Shown: one piece after another, positions 46,901-57,849 of the stretch
How the letters are laid out: the number at the start of each line of letters is the position of its first letter
Position numbering within the stretch: position 1 is the stretch's first letter
DNA from: an uncultured Marinobacter sp.
GTDB lineage: Bacteria; Pseudomonadota; Gammaproteobacteria; Pseudomonadales; Oleiphilaceae
Assembly (NCBI RefSeq): GCF_946886895.1
Contig: NZ_CAMPJO010000003.1
Span: 62,001-126,000 of the forward strand
Direction: 5' to 3'
DNA length: 64,000 nt
Position numbers and translations under genes: made by a program
Notes under the pieces: model-generated
Databases searched by the model: none
What the model saw: the letters and a program-made list of their open reading frames with translations, nothing else
What the model was told of the DNA's origin: nothing

Positions 46901-47679
46901 AGCCCGTCGAACAAACGTCCGGAATCAACATCGAGATAGACCTGCCCGGTAAAGCCACCCTGGAAAAAATGCCGCCCCACCAGGGCAAAGCTGGCCAGTT
47001 GCTGGGTGGTGCCGGAGCGCATGGCGCGACCAGACGCCCGAAACAGGCCCCGCCGGTACACCAGGTCCAGTTGCGGGATATCGAGATGGCGCAGGTTGCC
47101 CTGGTTGTCGCGGATTCCCAGGTTGACCCGGGTCACCTTGACATAGGGTTCTGACAACCAGTCCCCCGCCAGCTTCAGCCAGGCCTGCAACTGGTTGCTG
47201 ACCGGCGCCTGCAGGTCCGCGCCGCGCACCGACAGATCGCCGCCCGGGGTCTGGGCCAGCACGATGTCCAGCCCATCGGCTTCAAAATCCTCGAAGACCA
47301 CACGCAGGCGCATGAGCGAAGCCAGGGCATCAAACCGGATCCTCAGATGCTGAAGCCTGGCCACGGTCACGCCGGATTCCGGGTTGGTAATCCGGATATC
47401 CCGGGCGGTAAACGAGGGGTCAAGCCAGAACCAGCGGGAGGACAGACTGCCGATGCGGACCTCATGATCCAGGCGTTGGGACAGTTCCCGGGTGAGGTCG
47501 TCGCGGAAGGCGTCGATATTCTGGGTCAGTTGACGGCCGACGCCGGCAAACAGGGCAGACAGCACCAGCACAACCAACAGAAACCACCAGATAACCGTGG
47601 AGACCCGGGCGGCCGCCCGGACCGGTGGGGTATCGGGCAGGTTGTCGGGGGCGTGCGGTTCGCGACCAGTGGGCGACAT
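43927..47679 (-). CDS. yhdP: YhdP, AsmA-like intermembrane phospholipid transport protein
   Basis: Very large envelope-spanning protein, 1250 residues. One N-terminal membrane helix (VIWWFLLVVLVLSALFAGV, about 27-46), a long beta-rich DUF3971 region, and a C-terminal AsmA_2 region ending in NLPLAALLLGAGAPIGGAL. Family members (YhdP, TamB, YdbH) form hydrophobic grooves moving phospholipid to the outer membrane. Together with the Mla operon this window holds both proposed directions of lipid traffic. 37 bases after rng. Confidence 0.94.
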   Translation of the reverse strand: MSPTGREPHAPDNLPDTPPVRAAARVSTVIWWFLLVVLVLSALFAGVGRQLTQNIDAFRDDLTRELSQRLDHEVRIGSLSSRWFWLDPSFTARDIRITNPESGVTVARLQHLRIRFDALASLMRLRVVFEDFEADGLDIVLAQTPGGDLSVRGADLQAPVSNQLQAWLKLAGDWLSEPYVKVTRVNLGIRDNQGNLRHLDIPQLDLVYRRGLFRASGRAMRSGTTQQLASFALVGRHFFQGGFTGQVYLDVDSGRLFDGLIDEYPWRNIRVEGFDLGGEAWLTFRDGTLQQVNGRVQTPYLQLGVGQQSLAPLEGIQARFGWRRHSQVMAGQGDADRTAGTIGELHLKQLQWTWNGDQVPPFSVRLATRGGTTSVTADALPLAPLRRLVVSLGVLPEYATDALGNYRPGGYLDRMSLRFPVPDKGFELSGQLRQVSVEAYDGAPGAAGLNGFLYLNREAGYTEIHAGDEPVSLGFPELYTSAWSFPRFDGTVAWQLEGPVTRVFGDGIRMQYGENTRIKGAFDLRLERGGEDNLGLRIGVENGTADMLSAFVPAKVVNPGLVDWLTTAIPEADVRSGVFYGHGQIGSDAPDGSFVSSMWYEFDNATVRYDERWPAVTEARGRVEVHNGDTRVTLASGLTGGLTVTQATVTATPGESGTQLRVDAAADVPGSALDFWLTNSPVGDMAGAEARNLRVEGAYQLDLGMDLRLGTGGDPVVELAVASTDGTITYVPAGLSWQNVSGELTYHSNDGFSGNPLSARFFDRPVTIALSQNRKASALTVRQSGTLNIREALERAGADPDRTYGLQGRLDYSAMLDVGADTTSVIRVRSNLEGLAVNWPEPLAKAAGEVAPLEARIDPSAPSGLAITGTWENRMSFDLQWQDTGFDLSLDRLYLGPHTLTDIRINALDLGDRWVVSTRSERAVGRVVLPDDGGLINADFETVRLLRSDTEAPQEAELLTLEEQLEAFRSLDMGAWPDVDVTIADLQLNDDHLGRWSFRLRPEPYLLRVNGIEGRLKSLTLLGNMTWSVVNERENSRFEGTISGGQLADLDGLFATDIPLTNEQTSLELDLDWPGRPDEFALKGLSGSVSLRLDNGVILEQNNTAQVFRVFNLLNSDTLWRRLKLDFSDLYERGVAFDAISGKAQIVDGLITLDPELQVVGPSGAFKLSGSTDMPDETLDMRLVVVLPLTQNLPLAALLLGAGAPIGGALFVLDKVLGDPLSKLTSATYHVTGTWDDPKVDLQRVFDTGE

Positions 47680-47716
47680 CGGTGATTACTCCGGGCGCTG
47701 GCGGATTGCCCCTGGG

Positions 47717-49198
47717 TCAGAGCAGAACAACATCGTACTGTTCCTGGCTGTAGAATGGCTCAACCTGAAACCGGATGGTCTTGCTGATAAAGGTTTCCAG
47801 GTCCGCAACGTTGTCGGATTCTTCGTCCAGCAACCGGTCCACCACACTCTGGGACGCCATGACCAGGTAACTTTCGGCATCGTAGGCGCGATTGACCCGG
47901 AGAATCTCCCGGAACACTTCATAGCAGACAGTTTCGCTGGTTTTCAGGAAGCCCCGGCCGTCACAGATCGGGCAGGGTTCGCACAGCACCTGCCCGAGGC
48001 TTTCCGTGGTGCGTTTCCGGGTCATTTCCACCAGGCCCAGTTCCGATACCCCGGTAATCTTGGTCTTGGCGTGATCCCGCTCCAGCATTTTCTCAAGCAT
48101 GCGATGCACCTGGCGCTGGTGCTCAGGGTCTTCCATATCGATAAAGTCGATAATGATGATACCGCCGAGATTGCGCAACCTCAGTTGACGGCTGATGGCC
48201 CGGGCCGCCTCCAGGTTGGTCTTGAAGATAGTTTCTTCAAGATTGCGATGGCCGACAAAGGCGCCAGTGTTGATATCGATGGTGGTCATCGCCTCGGTCT
48301 GGTCGATAATCACATAGCCACCGGATTTGAGCTGCACCTTGCGACTGAGCGCTTTCTGTATTTCGTCTTCCACGGAGTACAGGTCGAAGATCGGGCGCTC
48401 GCCAGGGTAGTACTCCACCTTGTCGGCAAATTCCGTGACAAACTCTTCCACGAACTCCATCACCCGTTGGTGACTCTCGCGGCTGTCAATGCGGACCTTC
48501 TCGGTCTGGGGCCGGACCAGGTCGCGGATGGTCCGGATGAACAGGGGCAGGTCCTGATACACGGCCGCAGGCGCCTGCACCCGCCCGATCCGCTCGTGGA
48601 TGGAGTGGCTGAGGCGGTGCAGGTAATTCATATCACCGATCAGATCCGCAGCCGGCGCGGCCTCCGCCGCCGTGCGGATGATATAGCCGCCCTGGATGTC
48701 CGGCTGCTGCGCGGCGGCTTCCTCAATCAGTGTTTTCAGGCGACCGCGCTCGGTGTCGTCCTCGATGCGCTGGGAAATACCCACATGGCTCACCCCCGGC
48801 ATGAACACCAGGTACCGGGAGGGAATCGACAGCTGGGTGGTCAGCCGGGCACCCTTGGTGCCGATCGGATCCTTGGTGACCTGAACCACCAGCGACTGGC
48901 CTTCCCGCAACAGGGTACGAATGTCCGGCACTGTTTTCGGGGCATCCGCCAACTGGTCCGACGTCGACTCACTGGTGATCACGTCCGATGCATGTATAAA
49001 CGCCGCCCGTTCCAGGCCGATATCCACAAACGCCGCTTCCATGCCGGGCAGAACCCGAACCACCTTGCCCTTGTAGATATTGCCGACGATGCCTTTGCGG
49101 CTGGTGCGCTCGATGTAGGCTTCCTGAAGCATACCGTTCTCGACGAGGGCAACCCGGGTCTCCACCGGTGTGACGTTGATCAGGATTTCTTCACTCAT
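47717..49198 (-). CDS. rng: Ribonuclease G
   Basis: Endoribonuclease for 16S rRNA 5' maturation and mRNA decay. 493 residues from the ATG at 49198, which overlaps the maf stop by 4 bases. S1 domain (about 35-120), catalytic DNase I-like region with IIIIDFIDMED (metal-binding aspartates), and the zinc-link CPICDGRG. No long E-type C-terminal scaffold, so RNase G not E. Confidence 0.96.
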   Translation of the reverse strand: MSEEILINVTPVETRVALVENGMLQEAYIERTSRKGIVGNIYKGKVVRVLPGMEAAFVDIGLERAAFIHASDVITSESTSDQLADAPKTVPDIRTLLREGQSLVVQVTKDPIGTKGARLTTQLSIPSRYLVFMPGVSHVGISQRIEDDTERGRLKTLIEEAAAQQPDIQGGYIIRTAAEAAPAADLIGDMNYLHRLSHSIHERIGRVQAPAAVYQDLPLFIRTIRDLVRPQTEKVRIDSRESHQRVMEFVEEFVTEFADKVEYYPGERPIFDLYSVEDEIQKALSRKVQLKSGGYVIIDQTEAMTTIDINTGAFVGHRNLEETIFKTNLEAARAISRQLRLRNLGGIIIIDFIDMEDPEHQRQVHRMLEKMLERDHAKTKITGVSELGLVEMTRKRTTESLGQVLCEPCPICDGRGFLKTSETVCYEVFREILRVNRAYDAESYLVMASQSVVDRLLDEESDNVADLETFISKTIRFQVEPFYSQEQYDVVLL

Positions 49199-49797
49199 GC
49201 TTGGCTCCCCGGGCGGTGCGACCAGTGTTTCCAGACAGGGCAACCGGCATCCGCCAGCAATGTCGCGGTTTCCTGCAACGGCAGTCCGACCACGGCACTG
49301 TAGCTCCCCTTCAGTTCCCTCACAAAAATACCACCAAGTCCCTGGATGCCATAACTTCCGGCCTTGTCCATGGGTTCGCCGGTGGCAAGATAGGCGTCGA
49401 TTTCATCCGGCTCAAGCGTCCGGAAACTCACATCGGTGATCACCAGGGTAGCCCGGCATTCCGCATCCCGGATCAGGGCGACAGCGGTCAGCACCTGATG
49501 CGTCCGGCCAGACAACCGCATCAGGGTGGCCCTGGCATCAGCCTCGTCCGAGGGCTTGCCAAGGATGGCACCCTCAAGCACCACCGAGGTGTCGGAACCC
49601 AGAACCAGTTGCCCGGGAGCCTTCTGTCCCACGATCCGTGCCTTGTCGTGGGCCATACGCCCGACATAGGCGTCCGGAGCCTCCCCAGGCAGTGGCGTTT
49701 CGTCAATGTCCGCCGGGCAGGTGGTAAACGGAACGCCAATCTGTGCCAGCAACTCCGCGCGGCGCGGTGACGCAGACGCGAGAATCATGGATGCCAT
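49195..49797 (-). CDS. maf: Maf-family nucleoside triphosphate pyrophosphatase
   Basis: House-cleaning NTP pyrophosphatase (YhdE class, dTTP/UTP). 200 residues from ATG 49797, or 197 from the ATG at 49788. Motifs ASASPRRAELL, LGSDTSV, SGRTHQVLTAVAL, and KAGSYGIQG. Two-base gap after mreD and 4-base overlap with rng show operon structure. Confidence 0.94.
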   Translation of the reverse strand: MASMILASASPRRAELLAQIGVPFTTCPADIDETPLPGEAPDAYVGRMAHDKARIVGQKAPGQLVLGSDTSVVLEGAILGKPSDEADARATLMRLSGRTHQVLTAVALIRDAECRATLVITDVSFRTLEPDEIDAYLATGEPMDKAGSYGIQGLGGIFVRELKGSYSAVVGLPLQETATLLADAGCPVWKHWSHRPGSQA

Positions 49798-49799
49798 CG

Positions 49800-50276
49800 C
49801 TAACCCAGTTTTCGATTGATGTTGTCGAGCAGGATACTGAACACTGGCCACACCAGAGCGCTGGTCAGTGCTGGCCAGAGATAACTGAAGCCGGCATCCT
49901 CACCCCCGAATATCTGTTTGATGAAGTGCACCAGCATCTGGTTGATCCCCAGCAGCAGGAACACCATCAGGCACTGCTGGGGCATCGGATTCATACGCAG
50001 CCGTTGATGGATGGTGAGCACCAGGAACGCAATCAGACCCATGGCCAGGGCGTTGACCCCAAGCGGCGTGGCCTCCAGCACATCCAGCAGCAGCCCCAGG
50101 CACCAGGCCAGAAGAATGCCGAACTGGGCTGGCGCCCGGAAGGTCCAGTAGAATACCACCAGACCAAGCCACTCCGGCCGGAATTCAAACCAGCCCACAG
50201 GAAACAGGGAAATACTCAGTACCAGCGCAACCACGACGGACAGGGCAAAAACGGGATAACTGATTACCGACAGCAT
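49800..50276 (-). CDS. mreD: Rod-shape protein MreD
   Basis: Inner-membrane subunit of the elongasome, 158 residues with five hydrophobic helices and FEFRPEWLGLVVFYW in the second. Start overlaps the mreC stop by one base. Confidence 0.93.
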   Translation of the reverse strand: MLSVISYPVFALSVVVALVLSISLFPVGWFEFRPEWLGLVVFYWTFRAPAQFGILLAWCLGLLLDVLEATPLGVNALAMGLIAFLVLTIHQRLRMNPMPQQCLMVFLLLGINQMLVHFIKQIFGGEDAGFSYLWPALTSALVWPVFSILLDNINRKLG

Positions 50277-51175
50277 CAGCTCTGCTCCTCAGCGGTCGGG
50301 GACGGGCCTGGACTGTCCGGGTTGCCCGGTGAGAGCTCATCGGGCTCCCGTGGGGTTTCCGGCGGGAACACCACCAACACCAGCCGGCTCTGGTTCAGCT
50401 CGGCCTTGGGTGTCGCCTGGATGGACATAAAAGGCTCACCGGGCTCCTTGGTGATGCTGGTCACCGTCGCCACCGGATAGCCTCTGGGGAAACGTCCACC
50501 CAAACCAGAGCTGACCAGTAAGTCGCCCTCCCGGATATCGGCGGTATCCGGTACGTGCACCAGTTCAAGGGCATCGGTATCACCGGTACCCAGCAAGACC
50601 GCCCGCAGCCCGTTACGCACCACTTCCACTGGTACCGCATGGCTGCTGTCGGAGACCAGTAACACGCGGGAGGTCAGTTGGCTGGCCTGGACGACCTGGC
50701 CCATCAGGCCATGGGCATCAAGAATGGCCTGGCCATTATCGAGGCCGTCACGGCGGCCCTTGTTGATGATAATTTCGTGGGAAAACGGATCCGGGGATAC
50801 CCCAACGACCTCTCCCACAATAACCCGGTCGTCGAGCACTTCGGAGGAGTTCATCAGACGGCGGAGTTCGTTGTTTTCGGACGCCAGGGCGGCGTACTTC
50901 AGGGCCCGACGCTCGAGGATCAGCAGGCGGGCCCGGAGGGCTTCGTTTTCCTGCCGCAGGTCTTCGCGGGTGGTAAACAGGCCAGCCACCCAATCGCTGA
51001 ACTGGTAGGGTGCGTTACCCAGCCAGTAAACCGGCGCCAGGCCGGTTCCGAGTGTACTGCGCACCTGGTCAACCCGATCAAGTTTCTGGTCGGCGACAAT
51101 CAGGGCCAACGAGATAATCACGACCAGCAGCAACCTGAAACCGGGTACCGGGCCCTGGACAAAGATGGTTTTAAT
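50276..51175 (-). CDS. mreC: Rod-shape protein MreC, probable ATT start
   Basis: Bitopic elongasome scaffold. The ORF from the TTG at 51133 starts within the membrane helix and has no ribosome site. Extending in frame, an ATT at 51175 is preceded by GGGGAGGG with a 6-base spacing and restores the family N terminus (KTIFVQGPVPGFRLLLVV). No ATG, GTG or TTG is available between the upstream mreB stop and 51133 in this frame. With ATT the protein has 299 residues: membrane helix (about 15-33), coiled coil (about 70-105) and beta domains. The C terminus is Pro/Glu-rich. Confidence 0.8.
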   Translation of the reverse strand: MKTIFVQGPVPGFRLLLVVIISLALIVADQKLDRVDQVRSTLGTGLAPVYWLGNAPYQFSDWVAGLFTTREDLRQENEALRARLLILERRALKYAALASENNELRRLMNSSEVLDDRVIVGEVVGVSPDPFSHEIIINKGRRDGLDNGQAILDAHGLMGQVVQASQLTSRVLLVSDSSHAVPVEVVRNGLRAVLLGTGDTDALELVHVPDTADIREGDLLVSSGLGGRFPRGYPVATVTSITKEPGEPFMSIQATPKAELNQSRLVLVVFPPETPREPDELSPGNPDSPGPSPTAEEQS

Positions 51176-51195
51176 GGCGAGCCCTCCCCACAGGA

Positions 51196-52338
<1,143 letters not shown>

Positions 52339-52440
52339 TTACCGTTCACACATTTGCCTTGCCAGTTGGGGCCTCCCGCTATTGTTCGAATCTGTTACCA
52401 TACCGCTTTAATTTTTTGACCTGGGTGGAGGGCCGCTCGA

Positions 52441-52528
52441 AGATTCCCTTTCAAAACACGCTACGAGCACATCCATGTGCGCTTGTTTCGGGCCGTCCCT
52501 GGCCCTCAACAGTTTTGAAAGGGAATCT
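52441..52528 (-). repeat. Variable-stem hairpin repeat, copy A
   Basis: Perfect 17-base-pair outer stem (52441-52457 with 52512-52528) around a 54-base core. On the minus strand the core folds GGGCC-AGGGAC-GGCCC and GCAC-ATGGAT-GTGC. It lies between divergent mreB and gatC, oriented with mreB. Shortest outer stem of the family. Confidence 0.9.
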
Positions 52529-52611
52529 CCGATCGTCCCCGCAGCTCTGTGTCGCCTTCTTTACATTTCAAAGATTTATTAACGACATTTCATTTATCTG
52601 GGAGGCAATGC

Positions 52612-52899
52612 GTGACCATTTCCCGCAAGGACATTGAAAAAGTCGCGGTGCTCGCCCGCATTCGCGTGGACGACGAGCAGGTGTCGGCACTGGAGAAGGA
52701 TCTGGGTAATATCCTGGATCTGGTGGACCAGTTGGGTGCCGCCGATACCGACGCGGTTGAGCCCATGGCCCATCCGCTGGATGCGATTCAGCGCCTGCGC
52801 GCCGATGAGGTCACCGAGACCAATCAGCGGGAAGGCTTCCAGGCCATTGCGCCGGCCACCGAGAACGGGCTCTATCTGGTGCCCCGGGTGATTGAGTAA
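52612..52899 (+). CDS. gatC: Aspartyl/glutamyl-tRNA amidotransferase subunit C
   Basis: Small bridging subunit of GatCAB, 95 residues. The GTG at 52612 has GGGAGG 7 bases upstream, so it is chosen over the frame opening at 52549. Contains TISRKDIEKVAVLARI and the VEPMAHPL segment, both family hallmarks. 48 bases before gatA. Confidence 0.94.
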   Translation: MTISRKDIEKVAVLARIRVDDEQVSALEKDLGNILDLVDQLGAADTDAVEPMAHPLDAIQRLRADEVTETNQREGFQAIAPATENGLYLVPRVIE

Positions 52900-52947
52900 A
52901 TCGAGAGATTTGAGCGATCTGACGAACAGCGATTTTCAGGATTCATC

Positions 52948-54405
52948 ATGCATAACAAATCCGTAGCAGAGCTTTCCCGGGCATTGGAAAGCGGCCAGGT
53001 GTCCAGCGTGGAACTGACCCAGCAGTTTCTGGACCGCATCAGGCAGGAAGATGGCAAGTACAACAGTTTTATTACCGTGACCGAAGAGCAGGCGCTGGCG
53101 GATGCCCGGGTGGCGGATGAGCGACGGGCGGCGGGGAATGCGACGCCCTGGACAGGGGTTCCGTTCGCGCACAAGGATATTTTCTGCACCAACGGCGTTC
53201 GCACCACCTGTGGTTCGAGGATGCTGGAGAATTTTGTTCCGCCTTACGACGCAACGGTGACGGCGAATTTTCGCGCCGCCGGGGCGGTGTGTCTGGGCAA
53301 GACCAACATGGACGAGTTCGCCATGGGGTCTTCCAATGAGTCCAGCCATTTTGGCGCAGTCACCAATCCCTGGGGGCTGAGCCAGGGTGAGAAGCGGGTA
53401 CCGGGCGGTTCTTCCGGCGGGTCGGCAGCGGCCGTAGCGGCACGGCTGGTGCCTGCGGCGACGGCCACGGATACCGGGGGTTCGATTCGCCAGCCAGCGG
53501 CGCTGTGTGGCGTGACCGGGCTGAAGCCGACCTATGGCCGGGTGTCCCGGTACGGGATGATTGCGTTTGCCTCCAGCCTGGACCAGGGTGGCGCGATGGC
53601 GCGTACCGCCGAGGACAACGCGCTGATGCTGAACGTGATGGCCGGGTTTGACCCAAAGGATTCCACGTCGATTGATCGTGAGGTTCCGGATTACACCGCC
53701 ACGCTCAACGAGCCTCTGAAGGGCCTGAAGATCGGTTTGCCGAAGGAGTACTTCAGCGACCAGCTCAGTCCGGCCATGGAGCAGCAGGTTCGTAACGCGA
53801 TAAAGGAATACGAAAAACTGGGCGCCACGGTGAAAGAGGTGTCCCTGCCCAACGCAAAACTGGCGATTGCTGCGTATTATGTGATTGCCCCGGCGGAGGC
53901 GTCCGCCAACCTGTCCCGTTTTGACGGGGTGCGTTACGGCTACCGCTGCGAAGACCCCAAGGATCTGATGGATCTTTACACCCGCACCCGTGCCGAAGGT
54001 TTCGGTGCCGAGGTGAAGCGGCGGATTCTGGTGGGCACCTACGCGCTGTCCGCCGGGTATTTTGACGCCTATTACCTGAAGGCCCAGAAAGTTCGCCGGC
54101 TGATCCAGCAGGATTTCATCAATGCCTTCCAGGAAGTGGACGTGCTGATGAGCCCGACCACACCCTCCCCGGCGTTTATTCAGGGCGAGAAGACCAACGA
54201 CCCGGTCACCATGTATCTGGAAGACGTGTTCACCATCGCCATTAACCTGGCGGGCATTCCGGCCATGTCGGTACCGGCGGGCTTCGTGGATGGCCTGCCG
54301 GTGGGCCTGCAGATAATCGGGGACTATTTCTCCGAAGCGCGCTTGCTGAACGCCGCCCATCAATTCCAGCAGGTGACCGACTGGCACCAGCGCGAACCGC
54401 AATAA
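52948..54405 (+). CDS. gatA: Aspartyl/glutamyl-tRNA amidotransferase subunit A
   Basis: Amidase subunit releasing ammonia from glutamine. 485 residues with the Ser-cisSer-Lys triad: K76 in AHKDIF, S155 in PGGSSGGSA and S179 in [10 protein letters not shown]. Full length. Middle gene of gatCAB. Confidence 0.97.
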   Translation: MHNKSVAELSRALESGQVSSVELTQQFLDRIRQEDGKYNSFITVTEEQALADARVADERRAAGNATPWTGVPFAHKDIFCTNGVRTTCGSRMLENFVPPYDATVTANFRAAGAVCLGKTNMDEFAMGSSNESSHFGAVTNPWGLSQGEKRVPGGSSGGSAAAVAARLVPAATATDTGGSIRQPAALCGVTGLKPTYGRVSRYGMIAFASSLDQGGAMARTAEDNALMLNVMAGFDPKDSTSIDREVPDYTATLNEPLKGLKIGLPKEYFSDQLSPAMEQQVRNAIKEYEKLGATVKEVSLPNAKLAIAAYYVIAPAEASANLSRFDGVRYGYRCEDPKDLMDLYTRTRAEGFGAEVKRRILVGTYALSAGYFDAYYLKAQKVRRLIQQDFINAFQEVDVLMSPTTPSPAFIQGEKTNDPVTMYLEDVFTIAINLAGIPAMSVPAGFVDGLPVGLQIIGDYFSEARLLNAAHQFQQVTDWHQREPQ

Positions 54406-54427
54406 GCCCGATAACAGGAGACAGATT

Positions 54428-55879
54428 ATGCAATGGGACATTGTGATCGGGCTGGAAATTCACGTTCAGCTCGCCACCAGAACCAAGATTTTTTCCGGCT
54501 CCAGCACCGCCTATGGCGCCGAGCCCAACACCCAGGCCAACGCCGTTGACCTGGCCATGCCGGGCACCCTGCCGGTGCCCAATGAGCAGGCGTTTCGCTA
54601 CGCAGTGATGTTCGGCCTGGCGGTGAACGCGGAAATTGCGCGCCGCTCGGTGTTTGAACGGAAAAATTATTTCTACCCGGACCTGCCCAAGGGCTACCAG
54701 ACCACGCAGCTCGAGCGCCCGATCGTCGGCCCCGGCCATGTGGATATCGACCTGGCCAACGGCGAGACCAAGCGCGTCCGCATCCACCACGCCCATCTCG
54801 AAGAAGACGCGGGCAAGTCCTTGCATGAGGACTTCCACGGCATGACCGGCGTGGATCTCAACCGGGCCGGGACACCTCTGATCGAAGTGGTCACCGAGCC
54901 GGACATGACCAACGCCGGGGAGGCCGTGGCCTTTGCCAAAAAACTGCATGGCATTGTGACCTCGCTGGGCATCTGTGACGGCGATATGTCCCAGGGTTCC
55001 ATGCGCTTTGACGTCAACATTTCCCTGAAGCCAAAAGGTTCCAACACGCTGGGCACCCGCACCGAAACCAAGAACCTGAACTCTTTCCGGTTCATGGAGC
55101 AGGCCATTGCCCATGAAGTGGAACGGCAGATGGACATCCTGGAAGACGGCGGCGTGATTGTTCAGGAAACCCGCCTGTACAACGGCGACCGGGACGAATC
55201 CCGCTCCATGCGCACCAAGGAAGAAGCCAATGATTACCGGTACTTCCCCTGCCCGGACCTGCTGCCGGTGGAGATCGACGACTCGTTCATCGAGGAAGCC
55301 CGCAACAGCCTGCCGGAACTGCCGGATGCACGGAAAGCAAGGTTCATGGACCAGTACGGCCTGAACGACTACGACGCAGGGTTGCTGGCGGGCGATTCAA
55401 AGCTGGCCGGGTTCTTTGAAGAAGCCGCCAGTCACGGCAAAGACGCCAAGCTGGTCGCCAACTGGATCCAGGGCGAATTTTCCGCCCGTCTGAATGCCGA
55501 GGAAAAATCCGTTGCCGACTCCCCCATCACCGGCGCCCAATTGGGCGATCTGGTGGTGCGGATTGCCGACAACACGATTTCCTCCGCCGGCGCCAAAAAG
55601 GTGTTCGAGGCGCTTTGGTCTGGCGAGAACAACAGCGTTGACGCGATCATCGACGCCAAGGGCCTGAAGCAGGTGTCGGACACCGGCGCACTGGAGGCAA
55701 TGGTCGACGAGGTTCTGGCCGGCATGCCGGATCAGGTGGCGCAGTACCAGCAGGAGTCCGACCCCAAAAAGCAGAAGAAGATGCTCGGCGGGTTTATGGG
55801 GCCGCTGATGAAGGCCTCTAAAGGTCAGGGGAACCCCAAGTTGTTTAACGAGATTCTGGTTCGTAAGCTTGGAGGGTAA
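54428..55879 (+). CDS. gatB: Aspartyl/glutamyl-tRNA amidotransferase subunit B
   Basis: Kinase/tRNA-binding subunit that activates Asp- or Glu-tRNA for amidation. 483 residues; [16 protein letters not shown] at the N terminus, [10 protein letters not shown], the LEEDAGKS motif, and a C-terminal YqeY-like domain. AGGAG precedes the ATG. Followed by two hairpin repeats. Confidence 0.97.
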   Translation: MQWDIVIGLEIHVQLATRTKIFSGSSTAYGAEPNTQANAVDLAMPGTLPVPNEQAFRYAVMFGLAVNAEIARRSVFERKNYFYPDLPKGYQTTQLERPIVGPGHVDIDLANGETKRVRIHHAHLEEDAGKSLHEDFHGMTGVDLNRAGTPLIEVVTEPDMTNAGEAVAFAKKLHGIVTSLGICDGDMSQGSMRFDVNISLKPKGSNTLGTRTETKNLNSFRFMEQAIAHEVERQMDILEDGGVIVQETRLYNGDRDESRSMRTKEEANDYRYFPCPDLLPVEIDDSFIEEARNSLPELPDARKARFMDQYGLNDYDAGLLAGDSKLAGFFEEAASHGKDAKLVANWIQGEFSARLNAEEKSVADSPITGAQLGDLVVRIADNTISSAGAKKVFEALWSGENNSVDAIIDAKGLKQVSDTGALEAMVDEVLAGMPDQVAQYQQESDPKKQKKMLGGFMGPLMKASKGQGNPKLFNEILVRKLGG

Positions 55880-55937
55880 CCTGTTGTCTTTGGGTCGTGG
55901 TTGCTGGTTTCGGCCCTAGCCTGGTTGTTGCGGGGAA

Positions 55938-56045
55938 GCCTTGGCAGGAGGCTTCTCCCAAAAACCGCTACGAGCACGTCCATGTGCGCTTGTTTCAGGC
56001 CATCCATGGCCTTCAACATTTTTGGGAGAAGCCTCCTGCCAAGGC
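55938..56045 (-). repeat. Variable-stem hairpin repeat, copy B
   Basis: Perfect 27-base-pair outer stem (55938-55964 with 56019-56045) around a 54-base core. On the minus strand the core folds AGGCC-ATGGAT-GGCCT and GCAC-ATGGAC-GTGC. It stands 51 bases before copy C in opposite orientation, in the 370-base gap between convergent gatB and rimO, which holds nothing else. Confidence 0.9.
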
Positions 56046-56096
56046 CCCAGACCATTCAGAATATATCGACGACTATCCCTGTTGATCAGATCAGCG

Positions 56097-56202
56097 CGGG
56101 CGGGGACGGCTTTCCAAAACTGTGCGGAGCCAGGGATGGCGGAGCCCAAGCGTCACAGGGATGTGCCGCAAGGAGCGTGTTTTGGAAAGCCGTCCCCGCC
56201 CG
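56097..56202 (+). repeat. Variable-stem hairpin repeat, copy C
   Basis: Perfect 24-base-pair outer stem (56097-56120 with 56179-56202) around a 58-base core that matches copy D (28130-28187) at 57 of 58 positions. Core hairpins are GCC-AGGGAT-GGC and CAC-AGGGAT-GTG on the plus strand. Confidence 0.9.
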
Positions 56203-56249
56203 TGCGTCAGCTCCAACCCAAGAAGGCTAGGAGCCCAACAAGAGGCCGA

Positions 56250-57593
56250 TCAAACCAACCGCGCCCAAAAATCATGCTCATCGGCATGCTCAACAACCGC
56301 CTGAACAATCTCACCGGGGACAAGGTCGGTTTCGTCGTTCAGGTAAACCATGCCATCGATCTCCGGCGCATCGGCCTTCGAACGACCAATCGCCCCTTCC
56401 TCGTCGACTTCATCAATCAGCACATCGATGGTTCGGCCGATCTTGGCCTGCAGTCGGGCCGCTGAAATCTCGGCCTGTTTTTCCATGAACCGGGCCAGGC
56501 GCTCTTCTTTAACGTCCTCCGGAACCGCACCTTCCAGTTCGTTGGCCCTTGCGCCTTCCACCGCGCTGTAGGTGAACGCGCCCACGCGATCCAACTGGGC
56601 TTCGTCGAGCCAGTCCAGCAGGTACTGGAAATCTTCCTCGGTTTCGCCGGGGAAGCCGACGATGAAGGTCGATCGGATCGTCAGCTCGGGGCAGATCTCC
56701 CGCCACTTGCGGATGCGCTCCAGGGTTTTGCTGTCGTGGGCCGGGCGCTTCATGGCCTTGAGGACTTTCGGGCTGGCGTGCTGGAACGGAATGTCCAGGT
56801 ACGGCAGGATCTTGCCTTCGGCCATCAGCGGGATAACGTCATCGACATGAGGATACGGGTACACATAGTGCAGGCGGACCCACACGCCCATTTCACCCAG
56901 GGCCTCACACAGCGCCTGCATTTTGGTTTTCAGGGGGCGGCCCTGCCAGAAGCCGGTGCGGTATTTGATATCGACACCGTAGGCGGAGGTGTCCTGGGAG
57001 ATTACCAGTAGCTCCTTGACGCCGGCATCCACCAGGCGCTGGGCTTCATCCATCACATCACCGATGGGCCGGCTGACCAGGTCGCCGCGCATGGACGGGA
57101 TGATGCAGAAAGTGCAGCGATGGTTGCAGCCCTCGGAAATCTTCAGGTAGGCATAATGTCTTGGCGTTAATTTTATGCCCTGGGGTGGAACCAGATCCGT
57201 AAACGGGTCGTGTACTTTCTTTGGTGGCACGAACTGGTGAACGGCGCCCACGACTTCCTCATAAGCATGGGGGCCGGAGACCGCCAGTACGCCCGGATGG
57301 GTCTCGCGGATCTTGTCGGCTTCCACACCCATGCAGCCGGTGACGATCACCTTGCCGTTTTCGTGGATGGCTTCGCCAATGGCGTCGAGGGATTCCTGCT
57401 TGGCGGCATCGATAAAACCGCAGGTATTGACCACCACGATGTCGGCATCGTTGTAGGTGGGAACTACGTCGTAGCCATCCAGTCTAAGCTGGGTGAGGAT
57501 ACGTTCGGAGTCCACGAGTGCCTTGGGGCAACCGAGACTGATAAAACCGACTTTGCCATTGCCGGCTAACTGGTGTGGGGTTTTGTCTGTCAT
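56250..57593 (-). CDS. rimO: Ribosomal protein S12 methylthiotransferase RimO
   Basis: Radical SAM enzyme that methylthiolates Asp of ribosomal protein S12. 447 residues: UPF0004 domain with C22, C58 and C87, radical SAM CxxxCxxC (C156, C160, C163) and a C-terminal TRAM domain (about 380-447). The sister enzyme gene miaB lies at 63591. Confidence 0.97.
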   Translation of the reverse strand: MTDKTPHQLAGNGKVGFISLGCPKALVDSERILTQLRLDGYDVVPTYNDADIVVVNTCGFIDAAKQESLDAIGEAIHENGKVIVTGCMGVEADKIRETHPGVLAVSGPHAYEEVVGAVHQFVPPKKVHDPFTDLVPPQGIKLTPRHYAYLKISEGCNHRCTFCIIPSMRGDLVSRPIGDVMDEAQRLVDAGVKELLVISQDTSAYGVDIKYRTGFWQGRPLKTKMQALCEALGEMGVWVRLHYVYPYPHVDDVIPLMAEGKILPYLDIPFQHASPKVLKAMKRPAHDSKTLERIRKWREICPELTIRSTFIVGFPGETEEDFQYLLDWLDEAQLDRVGAFTYSAVEGARANELEGAVPEDVKEERLARFMEKQAEISAARLQAKIGRTIDVLIDEVDEEGAIGRSKADAPEIDGMVYLNDETDLVPGEIVQAVVEHADEHDFWARLV

Positions 57594-57849
57594 AAAGCCT
57601 GCGGTGATTCCGGGCCCGGATTCCGCGCCCGCCGGTGAGTGAGGGGACGGATTTTACACCACCCGGGGCAGTCGCTGCAGCAAAACCTGCAGCCCGATGG
57701 TGGGAAAAAAGAGTCGCCAGTGGAAAGATTTGTGACGTCTGGTTCAGAACATTTTCATGAATCTGACACAATCTGCGACAGGCTTCTTGCTGATCACAAA
57801 ACAAACAACTACACTTTCATACGGTTATGTGTTTGTCTGGAAGGAATTT

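Noticed and set aside
46195..47154. Long open frame opposite yhdP
   Set aside because: Antisense shadow of a GC-rich gene; composition is not protein-like and yhdP is a well-supported 1250-residue gene.
52359..52637. Small ORFs reading through hairpin repeats (RAHPCALVSG and VEGHGRPETSAHG types)
   Set aside because: They are translations of the repeat core. The same peptide appears in several loci on either strand, with no ribosome site and no independent coding signal.
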